From NCBI GenBank assembly GCA_031280825.1, contig JAITGE010000006.1, positions 1-64,000 of the forward strand: a DNA stretch of 64,000 nucleotides, in the 5' to 3' direction. Of this stretch, positions 6,543 through 15,683 are shown piece by piece. Every line of letters begins with the position of its first letter. The first letter of the stretch is position 1. This DNA is from Oscillospiraceae bacterium. Its GTDB lineage: Bacteria > Bacillota > Clostridia > Oscillospirales > Acutalibacteraceae. The notes under the pieces were generated by a model that worked only from the letters and a program-made list of their open reading frames with translations, had not been told where the DNA came from and searched no databases. Made by a program: the position numbers and the translations under genes.

Positions 6543-8348
6543 ATGGAAAATGTCAAACGCGTAAAAATCATGCCGAATCTTTCTTACATGATTAAAAATT
6601 GGTATCGTTGGGATAAAAAAGGGATTGCTGTTTGCCTAATCCGAATTCCTGCTTTAATTGCTCTCCCTGCTATAACCGCTTTTATTCCGAAAATCATGAT
6701 AGACTATATACAAACTCAAGTTGAGATTAATAGATTTGTAATAACGGTTGCTTTCCTTTCAATCGTTGTTGCGTTGTTATCATGGATTGATCCTTATCTA
6801 CTGGAAATCGCACATTCGGTAGGGCAAAACATTCGTATGCGGTATAGGATATTGGCGTTTGATAAGATACTTAACATGGATTACGCAAATTTGGAAAGTT
6901 ATGAAGGTCGATTGAAATTTGAACGCGGAAAAGAATTTGCGTTTGGAGGGAGAAACTCTGGTAGCGAAAACTTTCTTTATACGTTACTAGACTTTTTCAC
7001 CGCCGTCCTAGGTGTATTTGCTTATATAGCTTTGCTTTCACAAATAGATTTTATTCTACTCTTAATTATCATTATGACTTGCGGGATAGAAACTTGCATA
7101 TCACAAGCCATAAATCAATTAGAACATAAACATAGGGACGAAGAGGTTGGCGGGTGGTATAAACTAGCTTATTTATTTCAAGTAGCAACAAATCCAAAGA
7201 GTGGCAAAGATATACGTATGTATAATGCAAAAGATTGGTTTATCCAATTAATGTTGCAGATTACATCGAGGCATCAAAAAATGATACAGTTACTCACAAA
7301 AAAAACAGTGCATTTGTCAGCATTTCAAGCACTTTGCTCGTTAGTGCGTGAACTCAGTGCTTATGGATTTTTAGTTGCAAAAGTTCTCTCTAATGGTATA
7401 GATGTTGCGAATTTTGTGTTTTATATTGGACTTGTTTTAGGTTTCTCCTCTTGGATTTCTGGAATATCAAATAAAATCATAGTGTTACAGAAAATATTTG
7501 AAAGTTGTGAGAAATTTCGTGCATTTTTGGAGATAGAGGATCGCGTTAAGAGTGTGGACGCTAGTTCTGCTCCCAGAATAATTGAGAATATTGAGTTTAA
7601 AAACATATTTTTCAGCTATGAGCAAGATGGAGCAAACGTATTAAAGGATGTTAGCTTTTCTGTTTCGGCTGGTGAGAAAATTGCAATAGTTGGCGAAAAT
7701 GGTGCTGGAAAAACTACAATGATTAAACTTCTCTGTGGCTTATATGCACCGACTTTGGGCGAAATTTGTATAAACGGTGTCAGAATGGATTCCATTGATC
7801 GTGAAAGCTATTTTGAGTTGTTTAGTGTTGTCTTTCAAGACTTTAATTTTTTGCCAGCGAGTATTGGCGTTAATATTTGTATTACTGAACATGAGGATAT
7901 CGACTATTTAAATCTTGAAAGCGTATTGGAGCAATCAGGTTTGCTGAACAAGATTCAATCCTTGCCAGCGGGAATTGAGAGCAAGCTTATAAGACAAATG
8001 GATTGTGAAGCTGTAGAACTATCAGGTGGAGAAAAACAGCGGCTATTATTGGCAAGAGCACTTTACAAAAATGCTCCTATCTTAATATTAGATGAACCAA
8101 CGGCAGCTCTAGATCCAATTGCGGAGAAACATATATATGATACGTATAACACCCTTACAAAAAATAAGACGGCTTTTTTTATCTCACATCGGCTAGCATC
8201 GACTCGCTTTTGTGACCGAATATTGTATATGAAAGATGGGCACATAACAGAAATTGGATCACACGATGATTTGCTCAATGCGAAAGGCGATTATTGGCGC
8301 ATGTTTCAAACGCAATGCGCTTACTATCACGAGGAGGTGGATCAGTAA
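6543..8348 (+). CDS. ABC transporter half (permease-ATPase), peptide exporter type
   Basis: 601 residues: a membrane domain with several hydrophobic segments in the first 320 residues, then an ATPase with Walker A GENGAGKT (near 384), signature LSGGEKQR (near 493) and Walker B ILILDEP (near 513). AGAGGTG precedes ATG 6543. There is no N-terminal C39 Cys-protease domain. It overlaps the next half-transporter by one base, and the two probably form a heterodimer exporting the modified peptide or giving self-immunity. Confidence 0.9.
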   Translation: MENVKRVKIMPNLSYMIKNWYRWDKKGIAVCLIRIPALIALPAITAFIPKIMIDYIQTQVEINRFVITVAFLSIVVALLSWIDPYLLEIAHSVGQNIRMRYRILAFDKILNMDYANLESYEGRLKFERGKEFAFGGRNSGSENFLYTLLDFFTAVLGVFAYIALLSQIDFILLLIIIMTCGIETCISQAINQLEHKHRDEEVGGWYKLAYLFQVATNPKSGKDIRMYNAKDWFIQLMLQITSRHQKMIQLLTKKTVHLSAFQALCSLVRELSAYGFLVAKVLSNGIDVANFVFYIGLVLGFSSWISGISNKIIVLQKIFESCEKFRAFLEIEDRVKSVDASSAPRIIENIEFKNIFFSYEQDGANVLKDVSFSVSAGEKIAIVGENGAGKTTMIKLLCGLYAPTLGEICINGVRMDSIDRESYFELFSVVFQDFNFLPASIGVNICITEHEDIDYLNLESVLEQSGLLNKIQSLPAGIESKLIRQMDCEAVELSGGEKQRLLLARALYKNAPILILDEPTAALDPIAEKHIYDTYNTLTKNKTAFFISHRLASTRFCDRILYMKDGHITEIGSHDDLLNAKGDYWRMFQTQCAYYHEEVDQ

Positions 8349-10153
8349 TGCATAAAAAAAATGTGATCGCACGAGGCTATCGTGAAATTTGGACTCTAAG
8401 AAAAAGCGCAATGCCACTTATGATATTCCAAAACTTTATTGGAGCTGTTATACCTTTTGTAAACATTTGGTTTCCTGCTCGAATAATTGATGTTCTTGGC
8501 GACACGAAGAATATTAAAGAGCTATCATTGTATATTGGAACTGCAGCATTTCTCAATGCCGTGTTTTTTTTGATAAATACATGGCTCAACCGAAAGAATG
8601 AAAGTGCAATTGACTTTTTTTGGGCGCATGAGCAAAATAGTGTTAGTCGAAAACTATATAAGATAAATTATCACCATTTAGAGGATGCTGAATTTTTTTC
8701 AAAGGTAGGTCGTCATGTAGATGATGTAAGAACAAGCATGGGAATATTTGCAACACTTACATCAATGCTTAAAACTTTTGTTTCGGTTGCAACGAGAATT
8801 GCAACTTCATTGTTTCTTGGTTTCCCCTTTTTTGTGTTCATGTTTCGACGCACTGGGACTAGTTTTTGGGAATCTCCTTGGTTAGCGTTAGTAATAGTTG
8901 TTGGAATAGGAATTTTTATTGCAGTCTTCTTTCCATTGACTAACGTGGTAAACAAGCGGAGCGTTGACATTCGTCGGCAGTATTTAGATATATATCATAT
9001 ATTTGGCTACTATTGCGACATGCTCTCAGATTATAAAAGCGGAAAAGAGATTAGACTGTTCAAGGAGCAAGACTTTATTACAAAGCACGCAACAAAAGAA
9101 ATGGTAGAGAAAGGCATAAGATTAGAAAAGCAAAGAGGTCGAATGCTTGCTTTCAATAATGGACTTATGACTTTTTCAATGTCGTTTGTTGGATTTGCCG
9201 TTTACCTAATCATTGGCTTGAAAGCTATGGCAGGCTTATATAGTATTGGTAGTATAGTTCTTTACATTGGCGCTTGCTTTCAGATTGTTAAGGCAATTTC
9301 TGATGGAGTAAGTGTCTTTGGACAACTTAACTCCATCAAACCCCGCATGCAGTTATACTATGAAATTCTTGATACGCCTAACCAGGACTCTATAGAAGGT
9401 GATGTGCCGGAAAGAAAAAGCTATGATATCAAGTGCGAAAATGTAAGCTTTCGTTATAAGGATGACTTGCCATTTGCCATTAAAAATATTAACTTGATAA
9501 TAAATCAAGGGGAGAAAATTGCGATTGTCGGAGAAAATGGATCAGGAAAAACTACGTTTGTCAAGTTATTGTGTCGTTTGTATCAAGTTACAAATGGTGA
9601 ATTTTTATTAGGAAACAAAAGTATTGCTTTTTATGATCAAGAAGAATATCGAAAATTATTTTCTGTTGTATTCCAAGACTATCAAATCTTTTCTCTTCCT
9701 TTAGGTGAAAATGTAGCAGCAACGCAGGATGTAGATCAAGCATTTGCTCTAGAGTGTTTGAAAAAAGCAGGGTTTGGGGATAGATATGGACTTGATCAAT
9801 ACATTTATAAGGATTGTGATAAAGACGGTATTGAAATATCCGGCGGCGAAAGCCAAAAGATCGCTTTGGCAAGAGCTCTCTATAAAGATGCTCCAATTAT
9901 TATACTTGATGAACCAACATCAGCTCTTGATCCGTTTGCAGAGGCTGAAATATATTCAAAAATTGATGAATTGACTCAAGACAAAACAGTTATATATATT
10001 TCTCACCGATTATCTTCATGTTGCTTTTGTGATAAAATAGCAGTTTTCGAAAATGGGCAAATTGTTCAGCACGGAACACATAAAGAACTGCTGAAAGACG
10101 AGAATGGTAAGTATTTTAAATTATGGAGTGCGCAAGCAAAGTATTATGCATAA
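8348..10153 (+). CDS. ABC transporter half (permease-ATPase), partner of the preceding gene
   Basis: 601 residues from ATG 8348, which overlaps the upstream stop and has GAGGAGGTG upstream. The membrane domain occupies about residues 20-330, followed by Walker A GENGSGKT (near 395), signature ISGGESQK (near 496) and Walker B IIILDEP. It is the same length as the preceding half-transporter and diverged from it, as usual for heterodimeric exporters. No protease domain is present. Confidence 0.9.
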   Translation: MHKKNVIARGYREIWTLRKSAMPLMIFQNFIGAVIPFVNIWFPARIIDVLGDTKNIKELSLYIGTAAFLNAVFFLINTWLNRKNESAIDFFWAHEQNSVSRKLYKINYHHLEDAEFFSKVGRHVDDVRTSMGIFATLTSMLKTFVSVATRIATSLFLGFPFFVFMFRRTGTSFWESPWLALVIVVGIGIFIAVFFPLTNVVNKRSVDIRRQYLDIYHIFGYYCDMLSDYKSGKEIRLFKEQDFITKHATKEMVEKGIRLEKQRGRMLAFNNGLMTFSMSFVGFAVYLIIGLKAMAGLYSIGSIVLYIGACFQIVKAISDGVSVFGQLNSIKPRMQLYYEILDTPNQDSIEGDVPERKSYDIKCENVSFRYKDDLPFAIKNINLIINQGEKIAIVGENGSGKTTFVKLLCRLYQVTNGEFLLGNKSIAFYDQEEYRKLFSVVFQDYQIFSLPLGENVAATQDVDQAFALECLKKAGFGDRYGLDQYIYKDCDKDGIEISGGESQKIALARALYKDAPIIILDEPTSALDPFAEAEIYSKIDELTQDKTVIYISHRLSSCCFCDKIAVFENGQIVQHGTHKELLKDENGKYFKLWSAQAKYYA

Positions 10154-10509
10154 ATCAATTGAAGTTTAGAAGATTATTCCGTATCTAATTTTCGATAACA
10201 ATGCGTTAGTTGGTTTTTACTATATCGAATAAAGGGTATAGTTGCACTTAGATGAACTTCAAATTGCCCAGTCGAAGCAAGGCGGCTTTATAATTTTTCC
10301 AACGCTATCAAACGCTATCAAACAAATTGTTGAACGACAAAAAACAGAAGGCACAACGGTTATTAGAAAAAATATTAAATTGTCTTGGTCTTGTAGTTGT
10401 TGGCGAAACCCTTCGCAGCGAAGTTGTCAATATAAAGGCAAAAAAACAGATGCCATTCAGTGGTACAATGCACGTAATTTACAGAAATGATGAAACTGGG
10501 GAGATGACT
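10154..10509 (+). pseudogene. Possible frameshifted 5' end of the nucleotidyltransferase gene
   Basis: A frame opens at TTG 10242 (AAAGGG upstream) and reads LHLDELQIAQSKQGGFII before it runs into an exact 10-bp tandem duplication at 10301-10320. Removing one copy joins this frame to the frame of the downstream nucleotidyltransferase without a stop codon, giving a gene of about 441 residues. This suggests the true gene starts at 10242 and carries a duplication frameshift. The alternative is that 10154-10509 is a leader region and translation begins at 10510. Nothing else is recognised in this gap. Confidence 0.4.
10301..10320 (+). repeat. 10-bp perfect tandem duplication
   Basis: AACGCTATCA occurs twice in direct succession. 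Ten is not a multiple of three, so gain or loss of a copy changes the reading frame. Confidence 0.9.
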
Positions 10510-11577
10510 ATGAATAAAGGAAACGCGGAAGTTTTGATTCACTATTGCGAAGACAAACTAATTCAAAACGAACATTTTAAAGAATATGTACTTAAGAATC
10601 CTTATTTCATATTACTTCAACTAAACGATGAGCTATTTGAAAATCAATTAAAGCGAGAGAAAAAAAGAATTGTACACGCGGCTCTATATCAAAAAAGACG
10701 AACAAATGAATTGATCATGGAATTTCGTCGTCTTCACTTACCCTCTGACCAAATTGTCGGGTTAAAAGGTTTTTTTCTCCAAGATACATATTGGCCCTCT
10801 AATCAAATCAGATTTTTTGGCGATATTGATTTGCTTGCATCCCAATCAGATTGTATTCCAATTCGTAAACACATCGTAAATTGTGGATATGGAGTTTCAG
10901 GCGTGCCTAAATGCCTAATAAGATTTCATTCTAAGAAAGGATATTTTCGTAAATACTTGCACTTGTCTCTTGAAAGAGATGGATTTTTGATTGAACTTCA
11001 CAGCAACTTAAATCATATTCATTGTGGATGCGGCCCTTCGTTTAATTGTGATCGCATGGTAGAAGAGTCAATAATTAAAACAAACGGCGACCAGAGCTAT
11101 CGTATTCTTTCTCCAATTGACAATATCTTGTTTCTTATGTATCACGCCATAAAACACCTAAGTTATGTAGAGCAAGAAAATGCGGTTCTGTCTATCAATT
11201 TGCAAAAATTCTATGATGTAGCGCAAGTAATTGACAATGAGGAAATTGATTGGGATCTGTTTGTTGAACGCACCATTGAATACAAGCTGTCGCCCTACGT
11301 AGTGCTGTTCCTCAGAATGTTTACTGATATTTTTCCAGATATTATCCCTCAGGGGGTATACGAAAAAGTCCTCCAGTCTGTCGATTCTGTTGACTTCCTG
11401 TGGAAAAATATTTTTTGCGAAGTAATAAAATTAAATCCAGCAGACTTAATCCTTGGAGATTACAGTTCTGTTCCACTTGTATTCGATGCATATACTCTCG
11501 CAAAATCTTGTTCTTCTAATTCTAAGAAGAGAAGAATATGGAAAAAATGCATCGAAAATTCTTTGAGAAGAGACTAA
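10510..11577 (+). CDS. NTP_transf_5-type nucleotidyltransferase family protein
   Basis: 355 residues from ATG 10510 (GGGGAG seven bases upstream). The segment LKGFF followed by IRFFGDIDLLASQSD is the nucleotidyltransferase motif with the GD(x)D metal-binding pair, typical of the uncharacterised nucleotidyltransferase family found in lasso and radical SAM peptide clusters. Further along, FLIELHSNLN and LMYHAIKHL match the conserved C-terminal part. The substrate is unknown. The frame is open upstream to beyond 10327, and part of the N-terminus may be lost through a frameshift. It is the last gene of the AT-rich cluster. Confidence 0.7.
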   Translation: MNKGNAEVLIHYCEDKLIQNEHFKEYVLKNPYFILLQLNDELFENQLKREKKRIVHAALYQKRRTNELIMEFRRLHLPSDQIVGLKGFFLQDTYWPSNQIRFFGDIDLLASQSDCIPIRKHIVNCGYGVSGVPKCLIRFHSKKGYFRKYLHLSLERDGFLIELHSNLNHIHCGCGPSFNCDRMVEESIIKTNGDQSYRILSPIDNILFLMYHAIKHLSYVEQENAVLSINLQKFYDVAQVIDNEEIDWDLFVERTIEYKLSPYVVLFLRMFTDIFPDIIPQGVYEKVLQSVDSVDFLWKNIFCEVIKLNPADLILGDYSSVPLVFDAYTLAKSCSSNSKKRRIWKKCIENSLRRD

Positions 11578-11595
11578 AAAGAAAGGGGTTCCATT

Positions 11596-13380
11596 TTGGC
11601 GCGAGTATTATCTACTGCGTTGCATGCTATTTCTTTTGCAGCCGAGAGCCTTCTCGGCTTCATCAGCATCGTCCGCAACGGCAAACCAGGCAACAACGAC
11701 ATTGATGCTGTCTTCAGAAAAATCCATTTAGCCAAAACCGTATATGTGGTCAACCATCAAAACTTAACCCAAGAAGAATATGTAGTTCTAGTATTTCTAC
11801 AAGGATTAACCGCGAAAAAAGAAGCCGCCATTTATATAGATGACAGCATTGACACCTATGATATGCACCGTAAATACATCAAAGAATACCAAAAGCGTTA
11901 CGTTGATACGGGAAAATCAAATGTTACTTTTGATTACAGCATTCAAAATATGTGGACATTAGTTGAGATGTTCAAAGATAGCTTCGACAGCAAGTTTGTT
12001 ACATATGGGAGCTTCGAGGAAAGCGATCCCACGATCAATATGGCCGCGACAATTGCTGGCGTAGATTGTGTGCTTGGTATCCCTGCCGCGTTGCGTGACG
12101 AAGCCCTTGCGCATGGCTTGACGGAGGTTCGTGACCTTCGCACAATCAAGGGAGACTATATAGAAAAACAAAAGGCAATTTTTGAAGAGTATAAAGATAA
12201 ACTCAATAAACACCTTTTGATTCATGTGAATCCGCAGGATATTGGTGTACGCGATTTAGGTATCGCGAATGACTGTTTCCACTTTTTCACCCACGACAGA
12301 GAAAATTCGCCTCGCACCTTTCTCCCGGAGCGCGGTTTTCGGCATGAGGTTTATCGCTGGTCTGAATACAACGCGCTAATTTTAGGCTTCTGGGCTTGGG
12401 GCGATGAAATCGTTTTTCTTGACGATATGTCCCATTACGGAAAATCGTTTTTGCCACATTCCGGCAGGAACAACGGTACACTGCTGATGGCCTTGGAGGG
12501 CAAAGAAAAAGTCGCACAATCTTGGAGAGTAAATGATGCCGTTCCGAAGGCAAAAGCTGTCGAAGGGAAACACACCATTGCGTTCTACGTGACAGACGGG
12601 GATAATATCAGCGGCGGAGAAAAGGGCGGCGGCGTGTGCGCGCCCTATGAAACGATGCTGAAACAGCGCGCAACATCCGGCGACACCTTCAAAATGACCT
12701 ATTCTATTGCGCCTTTGTTGGGGAAACTCTCTCCCTTTACCGCCGAATATCTCTATGACAACGAAGATTCTTATGGCCTTGGGGAGTATGATTCCTATGT
12801 TGGCTGCACATCGGGCATGAGCATTATCAACGCTTCTTCCTATCCTAGGCGAACATTGAAAAGTTTTGCGAAAATGACCGCCGAAACAATGGATCGGATG
12901 GATATCCGCGTCATGACGCCGATTGATCAAATTTGGCATAATATGTTTTTCATATTTCGCACCAAAGACATTTGGGGTAAGTTCGCGAAATATGACAGCA
13001 TTAATGGCGGTATTTGGCAAATTGATGTGCCACGATATTATGTGGGGCGGGGCTTGGTTGTCTGGGCAAAAGGTAAGCCATGGGTTTCGGTTAGAACCGC
13101 TCTTTGGGGGCCTGATGATACACATAATTCAGTCACCCATGAATGGTTAGATAAAATCGCCGTCTCACTCAATCAACGCTGTACTAATCCGCATAAAATT
13201 GACGGTTATTCCGTAATCGGGATTCATCCCTGGTCAATCCATTACAGCGATATTCATTATTTGGTTTCGAAGTTGGACATGGATAAGGTGCAGCTTGTTT
13301 TTGGGGAGGAACTGATTGATATGGTGACAGAAAATGTGCCGCATCGGTTTGCTATTCCGAAGCGGGAGTTGGCGAACTGA
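11596..13380 (+). CDS. GxGYxYP-like domain protein
   Basis: 594 residues from TTG 11596 (GAAAGGGG upstream). KTVYVVNHQNLTQEEYVVLVFLQGLTAKKEAAIYID resembles the N-terminal domain of GxGYxYP proteins, and FYVTDGDNISGG the DGDN motif of their C-terminal domain, a family suspected of glycan hydrolysis. The hallmark itself is altered: GCTSGMSIINASSYP aligns with the region that should read SGxGYxYP. No clear signal peptide is seen. Its first 400 bases are AT-richer than the rest, so it spans the composition step between the island and the chromosome. Assignment is moderate. Confidence 0.55.
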   Translation: MARVLSTALHAISFAAESLLGFISIVRNGKPGNNDIDAVFRKIHLAKTVYVVNHQNLTQEEYVVLVFLQGLTAKKEAAIYIDDSIDTYDMHRKYIKEYQKRYVDTGKSNVTFDYSIQNMWTLVEMFKDSFDSKFVTYGSFEESDPTINMAATIAGVDCVLGIPAALRDEALAHGLTEVRDLRTIKGDYIEKQKAIFEEYKDKLNKHLLIHVNPQDIGVRDLGIANDCFHFFTHDRENSPRTFLPERGFRHEVYRWSEYNALILGFWAWGDEIVFLDDMSHYGKSFLPHSGRNNGTLLMALEGKEKVAQSWRVNDAVPKAKAVEGKHTIAFYVTDGDNISGGEKGGGVCAPYETMLKQRATSGDTFKMTYSIAPLLGKLSPFTAEYLYDNEDSYGLGEYDSYVGCTSGMSIINASSYPRRTLKSFAKMTAETMDRMDIRVMTPIDQIWHNMFFIFRTKDIWGKFAKYDSINGGIWQIDVPRYYVGRGLVVWAKGKPWVSVRTALWGPDDTHNSVTHEWLDKIAVSLNQRCTNPHKIDGYSVIGIHPWSIHYSDIHYLVSKLDMDKVQLVFGEELIDMVTENVPHRFAIPKRELAN

Positions 13381-13388
13381 TAAAGCAA

Positions 13389-13420
13389 GGCCCCAGCAAT
13401 TGCAGGGGCATAATTTTATT
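13389..13420. terminator. Bidirectional terminator between convergent genes
   Basis: GCCCC (13390-13394) pairs with GGGGC (13405-13409), with a self-complementary GCAATTGC inside the loop. T-rich sequence follows on the plus strand. It lies between the GxGYxYP-like gene and the convergent DUF262 gene. Confidence 0.6.
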
Positions 13421-14399
13421 TCTTGGCCTTTCTCCCCAGCACGGCATCCTCCATAATCGTAACTCTCGTCTGCACATTCCCCCGCTTCGCGCTGCCGGAT
13501 TTGCAAGCTGCCATATATTCTCCATTCTCATCCAAGCCTTCAAAGAAAGCATCCAGCCTTGCGGCAAATTCGTCGCAGGGCATTTCTTTTTCACGGGCTT
13601 GCTTCGCAACCAGTAGCACCATGGGCAGATGAACCAACTTCAGATATTGGCGCTTTTCCTCAATTGCGGCATCTAAATAATCAAGCACAGCTTGAATATG
13701 GCCTTCCTCCAACTTCTCTTCGCTATTCTTGATATCGTCACAGAAGCTCATGATTTCAGTGCCAGAAAAGCCCATGCTGACCCGCTTGCACAAAATCAAA
13801 TATTGCAGCAGAATGCGTAGATCATCATGCTTGCGGCGGGCAGGCGCGGTCAGTTTAATTTTGGTCTGCATGAAGTTATGTTCGCAAAGCCGCGCGAAAG
13901 CGTCCATGGCCTCCTCGCCCAGCATAACCAGCGACAAGTCTATTTTGGAAAGAGCCACGGCCTGGTTGCGCATAAAGAACACCGTGGCGCGCTCCTCGGC
14001 ATCCAACGAGCGTAGGATGGAGATGGACAACTCGTACTCTAGAATCTGATTCTGCAACGCTTCGGGCAGCATAGAGAATTTTAATCCTGCCAACGACTGC
14101 CCATCTAATGCCTTCACGCGAATCTTCGGCGAGAACGCGAATTCATCCGAAACGAACGCGCACAGCGTGAGTGTGCGCTGCTTGCCATCCAGCACGTTGT
14201 GGCTTTCACCTTCCGCTTCCTCGAACAACAGGCTTTCAATCGGAATATCAAGCAGAAGCGAAACGATGAGGTTGCTTTTCTTCTCAGCGTCCCACACCTC
14301 TTTGCGCTGGATGGAGATGTTCTTGTTAAGCTTGCCCTCTGCGTCTTGCCGCTTGAGCCAGCTGACGGTGTGTTTCTCCAGATTGCTCTTGATGGCCAT
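13416..14399 (-). CDS. DUF262 domain protein
   Basis: 327 residues. ISIQRKEVWDAEKKSNLIVSLLLDIPIESLLF followed by NVLDGKQRTLTL is the DUF262 signature, including the DGKQR motif (DGQQR in most members). DUF262 is a ParB-like nuclease or NTPase domain, best known from the N-terminal half of GmrSD type IV restriction enzymes and from stand-alone accessory proteins. The DUF1524 HNH half is absent. AAAGGGAGAA precedes the ATG. It borders a zone of gene debris and may be a remnant of a defence locus. Confidence 0.8.
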   Translation of the reverse strand: MAIKSNLEKHTVSWLKRQDAEGKLNKNISIQRKEVWDAEKKSNLIVSLLLDIPIESLLFEEAEGESHNVLDGKQRTLTLCAFVSDEFAFSPKIRVKALDGQSLAGLKFSMLPEALQNQILEYELSISILRSLDAEERATVFFMRNQAVALSKIDLSLVMLGEEAMDAFARLCEHNFMQTKIKLTAPARRKHDDLRILLQYLILCKRVSMGFSGTEIMSFCDDIKNSEEKLEEGHIQAVLDYLDAAIEEKRQYLKLVHLPMVLLVAKQAREKEMPCDEFAARLDAFFEGLDENGEYMAACKSGSAKRGNVQTRVTIMEDAVLGRKAKK

Positions 14400-14856
14400 G
14401 AAGCGTTCTCCCTTTGAATGTTTTCTTTATTCTAACATTTTTTGAGCGAAAAAGCAAGAGGGATTCTCGAATTTTGCAAGGAATTTTTCTTGCACCACTG
14501 GGAGAGAAAAAGCGGGAACAAAATTTCGCTTGCACCCTGCCTCCATATCAACGCACTTAGACATCTTATTAACAAGTCGTTGATACAAGAAATCCGTCGC
14601 AGTTCGCGGCGGACTTTTTGTATGCCGAGCGCCACAAACCCAGCTATAGCAAGGTTTTTCGACTGTTCCCCAAAATGCGAACACCGAAAATGCACCCCCT
14701 TGAAGTCGCCCGGCAGACGCCAGCGGGATTTTCTCTGAAAAATTTGCACCCCCCTAAGGGCCGCCCAAAAGGGGGTGCATTCAAATGGTGGACTTAAACC
14801 TCCTCTGGATTTTGGGCGAAAAAACAGCCCGTCACATGGAGCGGACTGTCTTAGCC
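14400..14856. other. Non-coding stretch with an inverted repeat
   Basis: No gene is supported. GCACCCCC (14746-14753) and GGGGGTGC (14771-14778) form an inverted repeat, and TTGCACC-like words recur at several points upstream. These may be the end of a lost element. No tRNA is seen. Confidence 0.4.
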
Positions 14857-15114
14857 TTACATCTGATATGTTACCCCAGTGAGCCGCTCAGAGATTTCCC
14901 ACAGCTTCCCCGCCAGCGCATCGTCCGTAGCCTTTTCCGGCATTTTGCGCTGCCCCGCCGAGCCTTTGTTGAATCGTCCTGTGGGACCGAAGAACATCCC
15001 CGACTTCACATCCAGCTGTGTTGCGGCATAAAGTGCGGGCAAAGCGCAATCCTCCACAGGCTGCCCGGCAAACTTCATGAGAAATGAAGCTGCGCCCATA
15101 AACGCCTTTGGCGT
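14857..15114 (-). pseudogene. C-terminal fragment of a short-chain dehydrogenase/reductase
   Basis: About 85 codons matching the end of retinol-dehydrogenase-like SDR proteins: LPALYAATQLDVKSGMFFGP and ALAGKLWEISERLTGVTY. The NAD-binding Rossmann motif and the catalytic YxxxK are missing. The matching part begins right after the end of the recombinase remnant. Confidence 0.7.
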
Positions 15115-15131
15115 ATGTCGCTGTAAGCCTG

Positions 15132-15662
15132 TCATTGGGCATTCTGCTCGAACCTCCTTTGTCTGGCGGCTTCTTTCATTTCGTCCGTCCAACTGTCGCG
15201 GCGGGTGATGTGCCATTCTTTTTCAATTTCCGCGCCGCTGCCCAGCCTGAATATCAGTCGATTCGGCGCGGGAACGAGTATCTCGGCGATATTGCCCATT
15301 CCGCCAAACTCGGCGGCGAAACCGTCTAAAATGCGTTCAGGGATTTGCTGTGCAGGGCAAGCGTCCCGACCTTCGGTGAGATAAATCCCGCATTGCCAGT
15401 AGAATACTCCTACGCCCTTTTTGCGCTTGTAATTCTTGCCGCAGTTCCCGCAGCGTATTTTGCCCGTATAAGGGTAGCGAAGCGCACTGGTATCACGCAC
15501 TTTGAAGCGGACGGCGCGCGCTGCCATTATCTCCTGCACCTTTTCAAAGACGTCGCTCGGAATAATGGCAGGGTGCGTTCCTTCCGAAAAATACTGTTCT
15601 TTCTCGCCGCGATTGCGAACACGCTTTTTGGTTAGGTGGCTCTCGGTAAATGTTTTTTGCAG
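15132..15662 (-). pseudogene. C-terminal fragment of a large serine recombinase
   Basis: GTHPAIIPSDVFEKVQEIMAAR is the end of a recombinase domain, and CGNCGKNYKRKKG with a second Cys pair is its zinc ribbon; the tail RRDSWTDEMKEAARQRRF is also typical. The N-terminal catalytic resolvase domain with its Ser nucleophile is missing. The match stops at about 15662, only about 20 bases from where an unrelated plus-strand fragment begins, so the gene was cut by a rearrangement. It is evidence for a former integrative element here. Confidence 0.8.
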
Positions 15663-15683
15663 CAGAGCAGAGATTGGAGCGGA

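Noticed and set aside
12382-13125. Minus-strand open frame of 247 codons opposite the GxGYxYP-like gene
   Set aside because: Rich in His, Cys and Arg in an implausible pattern; antisense shadow without a ribosome site.
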